A stretch of 64,000 nucleotides of DNA from Chromobacterium alkanivorans (GTDB lineage: Bacteria > Pseudomonadota > Gammaproteobacteria > Burkholderiales > Chromobacteriaceae). The notes under the pieces are model-generated. The model did no database searches. It was not told the origin of the DNA and saw only the letters and a list, made by a program, of their open reading frames with translations. Both the position numbers and the translations under genes were made by a program. Position 1 is the first letter of the stretch; every line of letters starts with the position of its first letter. The DNA is taken from contig NZ_JAFHKL010000016.1 of assembly GCF_016937655.1 (NCBI RefSeq), forward strand, positions 1 to 64,000, given 5' to 3'. This document shows positions 47,467 through 54,688 of this stretch, piece by piece.

Positions 47467-48630
47467 TTACAGCACCACGCCGGCCGGCGGCTGGTCGTGG
47501 GTCTGGCCGACGGACTGGTGCGGCAGCTCCAGATAGCTGCGCGATTGCATCTCGGTCAGCCGGCTGGCGGTGCGGAAGAATTCGCCGGCCTGCACCCCCT
47601 CGGTGTACAGCTGTTCCGGCTCGGCGGCGGCGGAGGCCACCAGCTTGACGCGGTTGTCGTAGAACACGTCCACCAGCCAGGTGAAGCGGCGGGCGATGGA
47701 CGCCTCGCGCGCGGTGATCTTGGGAATGCCGCTGACGAAGACGGTATGGTATTCGGTGGCGATTTCCAGGTAATCGGTTTGCGCGCGCGGGCCGTCGCAC
47801 AAGGCAGGGAAGTCGAACCAGATCGCCCCGGCGGCCAGACGCTTGACCGGAATCTCGCGGCCCAGCACCTCGATGGAGCGCTTTTTCTGCTCCACGCCGT
47901 GGCTCAGGCGCTGGAACAGCTGTTCCATCTTCTCCTCGCTGGCCGCGTCCGCCGGCACCATGAACAGCGGCTCGCGCGTCAATTCGCGCAGCCGGTAGTC
48001 GTTGCCGCCGTCCACGTTCAGCACTTTCAGCTCGCGCTTGATCAGGTCTATGGTGGGCAGGAAGTTCTGCCGTTGCAGGCCGTTGGGATAGAGGCCGTCC
48101 GGCGCGTAATTGGAGGTGGTGACCAGCACCACGCCGCGCTCGAACAGCGCCGACAGCAGCCGGCCCAGCATCATCGCGTCGGCGATGTCGCTGACGTGGA
48201 ATTCATCGAAGCACAACAGGCGGGTGTCGCGGGCGATCTTGTCGGCGTAGGCCAGCAGCGGGTCCTTGCTGCCGGCCAGCGCGCGCAGCTCGCGGTGCAC
48301 CTCGGCCATGAAGTTGTGGAAATGAATGCGGCGCTTGCGGCGGTAAGGCACGCAGGCGTAGAAGGCGTCCATCAGAAAGCTCTTGCCGCGCCCCACCCCG
48401 CCCCAGAAATACAGGCCTTTGGGCACGTCCGGGCTGCGCAGGCTGCGCCCGAGGAAGCGGTTGCGCTTGTTCTTGAACTCTACCAGCTGGTGCCACAGCA
48501 GATCCAGTTCCTCGATCGCCGCGGCCTGGGCCGCGTCGTGGATGAAGCCGGGCTTTTCGCTGGCGGCCTGGTACCAGGCCTTGGGGCTGAGATGGGCGTT
48601 CCCATCCGGGGAGAAAGTGTGCTGGGACAT
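47467..48630 (-). CDS. zapE: Cell division protein ZapE (AFG1-like ATPase)
   Basis: 387-aa AAA-type ATPase. Walker A GGVGRGKSFLMD is near residue 85, Walker B LLCFDEFHVSDIADA follows, and the C-terminal block WLVDVFYDNRVKLV is conserved. ZapE acts on FtsZ rings at low oxygen or high temperature in E. coli. ATG at 48630 (MSQHTF) chosen over TTG at 48648; neither has a good ribosome site. Upstream, 331 bp without a gene separates it from the dsbA-like gene and contains repeats D and F. Confidence 0.92.
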   Translation of the reverse strand: MSQHTFSPDGNAHLSPKAWYQAASEKPGFIHDAAQAAAIEELDLLWHQLVEFKNKRNRFLGRSLRSPDVPKGLYFWGGVGRGKSFLMDAFYACVPYRRKRRIHFHNFMAEVHRELRALAGSKDPLLAYADKIARDTRLLCFDEFHVSDIADAMMLGRLLSALFERGVVLVTTSNYAPDGLYPNGLQRQNFLPTIDLIKRELKVLNVDGGNDYRLRELTREPLFMVPADAASEEKMEQLFQRLSHGVEQKKRSIEVLGREIPVKRLAAGAIWFDFPALCDGPRAQTDYLEIATEYHTVFVSGIPKITAREASIARRFTWLVDVFYDNRVKLVASAAAEPEQLYTEGVQAGEFFRTASRLTEMQSRSYLELPHQSVGQTHDQPPAGVVL

Positions 48631-48715
48631 GGGCGGCGGAGTGTTCAAACGCTATGACGATACGGCCTGACATCATACCCCGTTTGCGCGCGCGGGCAAA
48701 AACGACGCGCCGCCC

Positions 48716-48866
48716 TTAGAGCGTGTTTACGATCTCGCGAGCTAGGGCGAGACAAGGCGTTGCGGCTGAGAAAGCGGAATGTACACGTGGTGCATCAGCA
48801 TTTCGAAGCCGGCACTCATCGCACAATCTCTCTACCGACGCGCGGCAGATCGCAAGCAGGCTCTTA
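48716..48866 (-). repeat. Palindromic intergenic repeat, copy D
   Basis: 151 bp. Read on minus it begins TAAGAGCCTGCTTGCGATCT and ends GATCGTAAACACGCTCTAA, with GAAATGCTGATGCACC, TACATTCCGCTTTCTCAGCC and CGCCTTGTCTCGCCC inside. Same sense as the dsbA-like gene upstream of it. Outer flanks CGCCGCC extend the inverted repeat. Confidence 0.8.
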
Positions 48867-48882
48867 GGCGGCGGCGTTGTCC

Positions 48883-48954
48883 AGGCACCGGTTCAATCTC
48901 CGCCGCGCTTCGCCGGGTCCTGCTCCGGCTCGCAAGGCTTTGCACCCGTCCTAA
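48883..48954 (+). repeat. Internally deleted repeat remnant, copy F
   Basis: About 72 bp. AGGCACCGGTTCAATCTCCG plus CCGCGCTTCG aligns with the left end of copy A, and CTCGCAAGGCTTTGCACCCG plus TCCTAA with its right end; the middle is missing. It lies 7 bp after the dsbA-like stop, next to copy D. Confidence 0.5.
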
Positions 48955-48961
48955 ACCTGGC

Positions 48962-49585
48962 TCAGGCTTGACCGTTTCTTTGCGCGCGCACCTTGCTCAG
49001 CAAGGCGTCCAGCACTTTCCGCGTCTGCATGGGCTGAGCCGCGGCGATCACGTATTTGCCGTCCACCACCAGCATGGGCGTGCTGCTGATCCGGTAGTCC
49101 TTGGTGAACTTGGCGGCGGCCTCCACCTGGGCCTTGACCGCGAAGGAGCGATACACCGCCATGGTCTTGGTCGCGTCCACGCCCGGCTGGCGGCGCAGCC
49201 ACTTCTCAAACTCCGCCTCGTTGCCCAGATGGACCTTATCGCGCTGCACCGCCTGGAACGCGGCGCCGTGCAGGCGCTCCGTCAAACCGGCCGCGCTCAA
49301 GGTGGCGAACACCCGCGCATACCCTTCCATCGGCTTGCCCCACACCACGTGCTTGCGCACCACGCGCACATCCGCCGGCTGAGTCTTCAGCCAGGCCGAT
49401 ATCGCGACGTCCTGAGCCTGACAATAGCGGCAAGGATAGGAGAAAAACTCGGCCACCTCGATCTGGTCGCCGCTGGACACCGGATGCGGCTTGGGCAATA
49501 CCAGGTAATCCTTGCCCACCGTGGGCTGCGCTTGCGCCGCGCCCAGCGCCAGAACAAACCAACACAACAGCAATAACGCTTTCAT
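48962..49585 (-). CDS. dsbA: DsbA-like thiol:disulfide oxidoreductase
   Basis: 207-aa periplasmic thioredoxin-fold protein. Signal peptide MKALLLLCWFVLALGAAQAQ, active site FFSYPCRYC with Cys52 and Cys55, a helical insert, and the cis-Pro loop ISSTPMLVV. It would introduce disulfides into secreted proteins. The dipeptide between the cysteines is Arg-Tyr, not the Pro-His of E. coli DsbA. Start at 49585 is chosen because GGAG lies nine bp upstream; ATG 49591 has too short a spacing. Two repeat elements follow its stop. Confidence 0.88.
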   Translation of the reverse strand: MKALLLLCWFVLALGAAQAQPTVGKDYLVLPKPHPVSSGDQIEVAEFFSYPCRYCQAQDVAISAWLKTQPADVRVVRKHVVWGKPMEGYARVFATLSAAGLTERLHGAAFQAVQRDKVHLGNEAEFEKWLRRQPGVDATKTMAVYRSFAVKAQVEAAAKFTKDYRISSTPMLVVDGKYVIAAAQPMQTRKVLDALLSKVRAQRNGQA

Positions 49586-49664
49586 CGACATACACTCCAT
49601 TGATTCCGCCGCCGGGCTTCGTCGCAGCGCGCGCCCCGCGTTCAAGGGAAGCGGGGAGGACGCA

Positions 49665-49997
49665 TCAGGCCGTGGCCAGCAAAGTCGGCACCTCGGCCGG
49701 CTTTTCCACCTTGTTCAGCCTGGGCTCGGACTTGGCCGGGCCGCGCAAGCGCTGCAACTCCTCCTTCAGCAGCTTGATTTCCTCTTGCAGCCTGTGACGC
49801 ATGTCCGCCTCCGCCTTGCGCACATCCAGGCTCAGCTTTTTCTCCATTTCCGTCGTCAGCTTCTCATCGAGAAACGACTCGTACTTTTTGAACAGCTCAT
49901 CGCGGTAAACGTCCAACTGCAAGCGCAGCATGAGGTTTTCCTCCTCCATTTCGGCCAATTTGTGCTGGAACTGGGCGACATTCATATTGAAGTTCAT
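49665..49997 (-). CDS. Coiled-coil hypothetical protein (110 aa)
   Basis: 110 aa, MNFNMNVAQFQHKLAEMEEE..., almost wholly predicted helix with heptad-like pattern across residues 8-85 and a Pro-containing tail. GGAGAAA precedes the ATG. No signal or membrane segment. Not recognised; could be a cytoplasmic structural or scaffold protein. Preceded on its strand by a terminator at 50069-50102, so it has its own promoter. Confidence 0.72.
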   Translation of the reverse strand: MNFNMNVAQFQHKLAEMEEENLMLRLQLDVYRDELFKKYESFLDEKLTTEMEKKLSLDVRKAEADMRHRLQEEIKLLKEELQRLRGPAKSEPRLNKVEKPAEVPTLLATA

Positions 49998-50068
49998 GCT
50001 TTCTCCTAGCAGATGGCTCGCAAACGGCGCGATCAGCGCGTGCCGACAGGCCGGAGCGGGATTCCGGT

Positions 50069-50102
50069 TAAAAAAATATCCCTCTCCGCGCAGGGAGAGG
50101 GA
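50069..50102 (-). terminator. Terminator-like hairpin upstream of the coiled-coil gene
   Basis: TCCCTCT-CC-GCGC-AGGG-AGAGGGA; read leftward it is followed by TATTTTTTTAA. It lies about 70 bp before the coiled-coil gene and may be a second terminator of the 50288 gene or an attenuator. Confidence 0.6.
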
Positions 50103-50239
50103 GGCAAACATAATAGGTTTGCAATAGACACTAGGCAGCTCAACACCGGGGGATCGGCGTGAGACCCTATGCAACAGGACGCCGCATAAGATGGGCAAAG
50201 TATGCGCAAACGCGCCGCCGAAAAATATCTGACCAGTAC

Positions 50240-50285
50240 GAAAAACCGGCGCCGCCGCGTTTTTTTCCAACGCGGCGGCGCGGCG
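50240..50285 (-). terminator. Rho-independent terminator of the 103-aa gene
   Basis: Stem GCCGCCGCGT / ACGCGGCGGC; leftward T5 follows within the CCGGTTTTTCG stretch. It starts a few bp after the stop at 50288. Confidence 0.75.
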
Positions 50286-50287
50286 GC

Positions 50288-50599
50288 TCAGATCAGGCGA
50301 TTGAGGCGGTTCAAGCCGCGTTTCAGGCGCTGCTGCACCGGCTCCAGCAGGGCCACCGCCTCCTCGCTGCTGAACAGCAAAGGCTCGTCGCGGCGCTGCA
50401 GCAACGTCAGGATGGCTTGCAGGCCGACATGGGCTGAGCGGATATCCATCAAGCCTTGCAACAGGCACGCGTCCATTTCCGCGCACTGCTCGGCCATCTG
50501 GCGGCCAAGCAGGGACAAGGCGGTCCGGTCTGGTTGGGTGTCCAGCAGGTTCTGGTTCAGCTGCTTCAATTGCTCCATCACGGGCAATGGGACTTTCAT
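50288..50599 (-). CDS. Hypothetical helical protein (103 aa)
   Basis: 103 aa beginning MKVPLPVMEQLKQLNQNLLD, helical, acidic N-terminal half and basic C-terminus (RLKRGLNRLNRLI). GGAGAG lies before the ATG, which settles the start against the longer frame. Size and helicity recall secretion or flagellar chaperones (FliT-like), but no motif supports this. It starts 11 bp after the amidase-family gene stop and is probably cotranscribed with it. Confidence 0.7.
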   Translation of the reverse strand: MKVPLPVMEQLKQLNQNLLDTQPDRTALSLLGRQMAEQCAEMDACLLQGLMDIRSAHVGLQAILTLLQRRDEPLLFSSEEAVALLEPVQQRLKRGLNRLNRLI

Positions 50600-50610
50600 C
50601 GTCGCTCTCC

Positions 50611-51942
50611 TTAACGGTTCGCCAGCGCGCGCTCGATGCCGGCGGCCAGCTTCAGGATATGCGCGTCGCGGCCCTGCAAGCCGCATACGCCCAGGCCAAT
50701 CTGGCCCGTCAGCGGCAGGCTGGCCGCGCAGCCATCCAATAGATTGATCACCGCGCTATTGCGCAATACCCGTTGGTTCAAACGGGCGTAGTCCTCGTCG
50801 TCGTCCAGCTCCGCCAGCTTGGGCGGCAGAATCGCCACCGTGGGCATCAGCCAGGCGTCGGCCATGGACAGGCGATGCGCGGCGACGGCTTGCAGCGCCC
50901 GGCGCCGCTCCAGCAGCTCCAGATAACGGACCGCGCTCTGACCGGCGCCCTGCCTCAAGCCTTGGGCGATGCGCGGGTCGTAGCAGTCGCCGCTCTCGCC
51001 CTCCAGCCGCTCCCGATGCCAGCGCCAGGCCTCGGCCGCCGCCAAGCCGCCCTGGGCGTCCATATCCGCAATCCACCCAAGCTCGGGAAAATCGAAACGG
51101 ATGATGCGGGCCCCCGCCCGCGACAAACACGCCAGCGCGTCGTCGAAAGCCTGGGCCACGGTTGGGTCCGTCTGGTCGGCCAGATAGTCTTCCGTCACGT
51201 AGAGCCGGCGTTTTTTCACGTCGGGCGGCTGGCCGCTCGCATGGGCGGGCAGCCAGCCTCCGCTGAGCGCCGCGTCCAGGATGGCGCAGCAGGAGACCGA
51301 GCGCGCCAGCGTGCCGATGGAGTCCAGCGACGGCGACAAAGGCAGGCAGCCCTGCATCGGCATCCGCCGCGCGGTGGCCTTGAAGCCGACCAGGCCGCAA
51401 AAGGCGGCGGGGATGCGCGCCGAACCGCCGGTATCGGACACCAGCGCGGCGGCGCTCAGCCCCAGGGCCACGCTGACCGCCGCGCCGGAACTGGAGCCGC
51501 CGGCCACGCACTCCGGGTCGCCGGGGTTGCGCGGCGTGCCGTAATGCGGATTCAGGCCCAGGCCGGAATAGGCGAACTCGCTCATATTGGTGCGCCCCAA
51601 CAGCACCGCCCCGGCCTGGCGCAGCTTGCTCACCGCCTCCGCGTCCAGGCCGGCCGGCGCAGAGGGCTTCAACACCACGGAGCCGGCGGTGGTGACCGCG
51701 CCCTGGATATCGAAGCTGTCATTGACCGACAGGGGAATGCCGGCCAGAGGGGTGGAAAAACGCTTGCTTGCGTCGATACGCCGGGCGGCGGCCAGCGCGG
51801 CGTGGGCATGCACCTGGGTGAAGATCGCGCCCTCCGCGCCTTGATGCCCGGCAATGGCGTCCAGCGCCCCTTCCGTCAACGCCACGCTGCTGGTGTTGCC
51901 CAGCAGCAGATTCCTGTGCATCTGCATCACAGTGGGCTTCAT
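50611..51942 (-). CDS. Amidase-signature family protein lacking catalytic Lys
   Basis: 443-aa amidase signature enzyme fold: GGSSSGAAVSVAL at residues 148-160 (cis-Ser region) and the nucleophile Ser174 in SDTGGSARIPAAFCG. The catalytic Lys, normally in the block G-I-P-x-x-V-K-D, is replaced by Asn74 (GIPLSVNDSFDIQG; codon AAT). All else in the core is intact, so the protein probably binds amides but may not cleave them, or uses altered chemistry. ATG at 51942 is only about 15-100 bp from the prophage end, so its own promoter has probably been displaced. Confidence 0.85.
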   Translation of the reverse strand: MKPTVMQMHRNLLLGNTSSVALTEGALDAIAGHQGAEGAIFTQVHAHAALAAARRIDASKRFSTPLAGIPLSVNDSFDIQGAVTTAGSVVLKPSAPAGLDAEAVSKLRQAGAVLLGRTNMSEFAYSGLGLNPHYGTPRNPGDPECVAGGSSSGAAVSVALGLSAAALVSDTGGSARIPAAFCGLVGFKATARRMPMQGCLPLSPSLDSIGTLARSVSCCAILDAALSGGWLPAHASGQPPDVKKRRLYVTEDYLADQTDPTVAQAFDDALACLSRAGARIIRFDFPELGWIADMDAQGGLAAAEAWRWHRERLEGESGDCYDPRIAQGLRQGAGQSAVRYLELLERRRALQAVAAHRLSMADAWLMPTVAILPPKLAELDDDEDYARLNQRVLRNSAVINLLDGCAASLPLTGQIGLGVCGLQGRDAHILKLAAGIERALANR

Positions 51943-52081
51943 GCTGAGGGGAAGTGAGATAACTGGTAGGAGTTTACCGAGATAAATCCGGGATGACTCG
52001 GGATGATGGCGGACTTCGTGGGATGGGACTTGGAAATGTGTTGCAGCCAGTGAAACAGTTATCGCTGGCTGCTTGGGTCAA
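51943..52081. promoter_or_regulatory. Prophage end region with short direct repeats
   Basis: 139 bp between the amidase-family gene and the Mor gene. CGGGATGA repeated with 10-bp spacing, a related GGGATGG 21 bp on, and GATAACT/AGTTATC as inverted copies at about 51957 and 52058. These have the look of repeated transposase-binding sites expected at a Mu-type end; this is inference. The terminal 5'-TG of Mu ends cannot be fixed. Confidence 0.4.
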
Positions 52082-52435
52082 TCAATGGCCAAACATGTCG
52101 CCTTGCCGACGGGCCATTTCTTCTTGGCGGACTGCCTTCACGATCTTGTAGACCCATTGTATCGACACGCCGTACTTGCGCGCGAGTTCGCTATGGTTGG
52201 CGCCATCGAAATCGTCAAAGATACGGCGGTCTCTTTCCGATAGCCGGATCGAAAGCCCCATCGGGAAATACACGTTCTGGCCACCCCAGTGGATGGCCAT
52301 GCGGTTGGCGATCTCTCTGCCCAGCTGGATGGCGCGCTCTTGCTCCATGCTGGCCAGCTCCACCAGGGCCACCGCTACATGATCGGCCAGGTCGAGGAGC
52401 AGCTCAGGGCCTTTGCTTCGAAATTGGTCTCTCAT
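52082..52435 (-). CDS. Mor-family transcription activator
   Basis: 117 aa of the Mor/C activator family, which switches Mu-like phages from early to middle/late transcription. The C-terminal HTH contains NHSELARKYGVSIQWVYKIV; the N-terminal dimerisation part ends GREIANRMAIHWGGQNVYFP. ATG overlaps the gemA stop (ATGA). As first gene from the phage end, it lies last in the early transcript. Confidence 0.88.
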   Translation of the reverse strand: MRDQFRSKGPELLLDLADHVAVALVELASMEQERAIQLGREIANRMAIHWGGQNVYFPMGLSIRLSERDRRIFDDFDGANHSELARKYGVSIQWVYKIVKAVRQEEMARRQGDMFGH

Positions 52436-53070
52436 TGCATGGTCTCCGTGGTGAAGTGGGTCAGCACCGCCTGAAACGCCGTTTCGGTCATTTCCGCGAC
52501 GCTGGTCTTGTGGCCAAGCACAGCGCCGGCGGCCTCTCGCATTTGCTCTTCCTGCGCCGCCTGCGCCTCAATACCAGCCGGTACCGGCAACCCCATGGCC
52601 CTGTGCAGTTGAGCACGGCGAGCCTTGACCACTCGCTGGCGCCATTCCTTTAGATGCTCAATCACCAGGCTGGCCTGCTCCGTCGACAGCCACTGCAATG
52701 TGTCGACCTTGGCCATGCGCTTCACAAACGTCGCCAGGGCTTCCTCGGATGCGTTGCGCACCACTTCCATGCCGGCGAGTTCCAGCCATATGCCGCGAAT
52801 CATCTTTGACTGGCAGTCTTTCGCCAGGGGCCGCCCGCCGGCTTTGGAACGCACCTTGAAGCCTGCCTGCTTCATGTATTCCAAAACCTGGCTGAGCTGT
52901 GGAATGGTCAGCTTTGACGACGACGCTTGCTTTCCAATCCGCTGCAGGATGGCGCGATAGCTGTCGTCATCCAGTGCGAGATCGCGCTTGGCGACGTGGA
53001 TCAAGCGGATCAGGCGCTGACGGTTGTCGACATGCGTCACAGGAAGCTTTCCATTAGCGCCCTTGGCCAT
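52432..53070 (-). CDS. GemA/gp16-family early phage protein
   Basis: 212 aa of the Mu gp16 (GemA, DUF1018) family. N-terminal block LIRLIHVAKRDLALDDDSYR with ILQRIG and KMIRGIWLELAGM are characteristic. In Mu, GemA modulates host gene expression and DNA relaxation. ATG at 53070; one bp after the DUF3164 gene. The longer upstream frame overlaps the next gene and is not used. Confidence 0.85.
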   Translation of the reverse strand: MAKGANGKLPVTHVDNRQRLIRLIHVAKRDLALDDDSYRAILQRIGKQASSSKLTIPQLSQVLEYMKQAGFKVRSKAGGRPLAKDCQSKMIRGIWLELAGMEVVRNASEEALATFVKRMAKVDTLQWLSTEQASLVIEHLKEWRQRVVKARRAQLHRAMGLPVPAGIEAQAAQEEQMREAAGAVLGHKTSVAEMTETAFQAVLTHFTTETMQ

Positions 53071-53071
53071 C

Positions 53072-53692
53072 TCACACCCCCGCGATATCAAGAGCGATCG
53101 GCTGGTACTGATCCGTCTCGCCGATGCGTTCGTAAACACGAATGTAGGACTTGCTGCCTACTACCTGGACGGCCTCGCTGATTGCCACCATCGCGCGCTG
53201 CCAGCGCTCGTCCTTGATCTCGTAGCGGCGCAGGGCCAGCACGCGGGCGGTGTTGATCTGGCCCTCTTTGTCGCTATCAAAAGCCTTGTTTACGATGGCC
53301 TGCAGCTCCGGCCGCGCGCCCTCCGTCCAGTCCGCCAGGCATTCGTCGATCAACACGCGGGCGGCTTGCAGCCGTTCGTCAAAGGCGATGCGGTCCTGAA
53401 TCGCCCGCTGGATGCGGTACTTGCCGTCGAAGCTGTAGAGGGTCAAGTTGCCCTTTTTACCGCCCAGCTTGGCGTCGTATTGCTCCACCGACATATCGAT
53501 GAAGGCGGAGATGTCGCCAAACGCCTGAGCCTTGAAGTCCGCCAGCACCTTGGTGACGCCACGGGCCTTGTCGACCAGCTCTTTCACCAGCCGGTCGCGT
53601 TCCTTGTCGATCGGCTTGATCAGACTTTCGGGAACCAGGTAGCCCTTGGCGTCTTGCCAGTAGCCGTCTGGTACGTTTTGCTCGGTAGTCAT
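53072..53692 (-). CDS. DUF3164 family phage protein
   Basis: 206 aa. N-terminal GYWQDAKGYLVPESLIKPID and the helical C-terminal half match DUF3164 proteins found in Mu-like early regions. Function unknown. Start at 53692 overlaps the previous stop (ATGA). Soluble and helical, with a central GGKKGNLTLYSFDGKYRIQR strand region. Confidence 0.8.
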   Translation of the reverse strand: MTTEQNVPDGYWQDAKGYLVPESLIKPIDKERDRLVKELVDKARGVTKVLADFKAQAFGDISAFIDMSVEQYDAKLGGKKGNLTLYSFDGKYRIQRAIQDRIAFDERLQAARVLIDECLADWTEGARPELQAIVNKAFDSDKEGQINTARVLALRRYEIKDERWQRAMVAISEAVQVVGSKSYIRVYERIGETDQYQPIALDIAGV

Positions 53693-54036
53693 TTGCTGAT
53701 CCTCATCATCATTTGCTTCACTTTCGCCAGTTCCTTCCGGTTCTTCCGCAGCCACTCATCGGTAAATTGCGGTTCGGCCGATGCGCTCCAGAACTGGCGA
53801 GGGCGGGTATTCGGTACTTCAGCCTTGGGCTCAACAGGAGGCTCGGCCTTGTCCTCCTCCGGGGCCGGCGCCGAGTTCGCCGGCGCAACCTGGAACGGCT
53901 TCAACTCGTCGAGGTAGTCCAGCCAGACGATTTGCCGGGCCTCGCGGCGGTCAGTCCCCTGCGCCACCAGCCGCTCCACCTCTTCGGCCAGACGCTGCCG
54001 GGTGGCAGCGTCCAGTTCCGGTTGCGCCGTGTTCAT
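53689..54036 (-). CDS. Hypothetical phage protein (115 aa)
   Basis: 115 aa. Helical N-terminus with EEVERLVAQGTDRREARQIV, a Pro/Ala/Glu-rich linker at residues 50-75 and a basic C-terminus ending in KVKQMMMRISK. No recognised domain. Overlaps both neighbours by ATGA junctions, so it is part of the leftward early operon. Confidence 0.72.
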   Translation of the reverse strand: MNTAQPELDAATRQRLAEEVERLVAQGTDRREARQIVWLDYLDELKPFQVAPANSAPAPEEDKAEPPVEPKAEVPNTRPRQFWSASAEPQFTDEWLRKNRKELAKVKQMMMRISK

Positions 54037-54371
54037 GCCGCCTTGGGCGCCAGCCGCAGCAGCCTGCGCTTGCTTTGCACCAACTGCCGGCCAGTGCGGT
54101 AGAGCTGGTAGAAGGCCTCACGGCTGCAGGCCGCCGGCAATACCAGTTTTTCGAGGTCCCAATCGTCGTTGCTGAACTTCATCGTGGGATCAATACGCGC
54201 TTCATCCTCAAACTGAACCGAGTACATATCCGCCACCAGTTCCAGGGTGTGATCGCTGAAACAATAGATGTCGAAGTGGTTCCCGCCCGCACCCGCCTGG
54301 CGGATGATCTGCCATGGCTGATAGGTAGCGATGCGGCCAAGCGCGGCGATTTCATTCTTTACACGTTCCAT
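54033..54371 (-). CDS. Hypothetical phage protein (112 aa)
   Basis: 112 aa beginning MERVKNEIAALGRIATYQPW. Mixed alpha/beta, no motif. ATG 54371 used; the longer open frame lacks a ribosome site and overlaps the next gene. Its stop overlaps the following gene start. Early phage operon member of unknown function. Confidence 0.72.
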   Translation of the reverse strand: MERVKNEIAALGRIATYQPWQIIRQAGAGGNHFDIYCFSDHTLELVADMYSVQFEDEARIDPTMKFSNDDWDLEKLVLPAACSREAFYQLYRTGRQLVQSKRRLLRLAPKAA

Positions 54372-54381
54372 TCCCACCCCC

Positions 54382-54687
54382 TCAATGACCAAATTCAGTC
54401 CACACCACACGGCAGCGGCCCAGCATGAACTGGCCTTCCCGGTACGGGCCGCAGTGATCACGCCGGCCGTAGCTGTAATAGACCGCCTCGCCCTGGTTGA
54501 TCATGCGCAGGCACTTGCCGCAGCTTTGGATGCGGATCGTAGGGCGCAGCACGGACGACAACTCCACCGCCACCACCACAAAACCGTTTTCAGCCAACGC
54601 TTCCACCGAATCGACCACGCCACGGATGGCCGACAGCACTACCTGGTTGCTGTTGGGTGTTTTTGAGATAAGAGCTTGCGGCACCAT
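54382..54687 (-). CDS. Hypothetical phage protein with zinc-ribbon-like cysteines (101 aa)
   Basis: 101 aa. CGKC near residue 57 is followed about 22 residues on by a further Cys (RRDHCGPYREG) and RCRVV, so a small zinc-binding unit is possible (four Cys in all). It starts one bp after the MuB-type gene stop at 54689. Function unknown. Confidence 0.7.
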   Translation of the reverse strand: MVPQALISKTPNSNQVVLSAIRGVVDSVEALAENGFVVVAVELSSVLRPTIRIQSCGKCLRMINQGEAVYYSYGRRDHCGPYREGQFMLGRCRVVWTEFGH

Positions 54688-54688
54688 G

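Noticed and set aside
50089-50112. Start of a CRISPR or tandem repeat array
   Set aside because: Only one hairpin; no repeated unit or spacers. It is best explained as a terminator.
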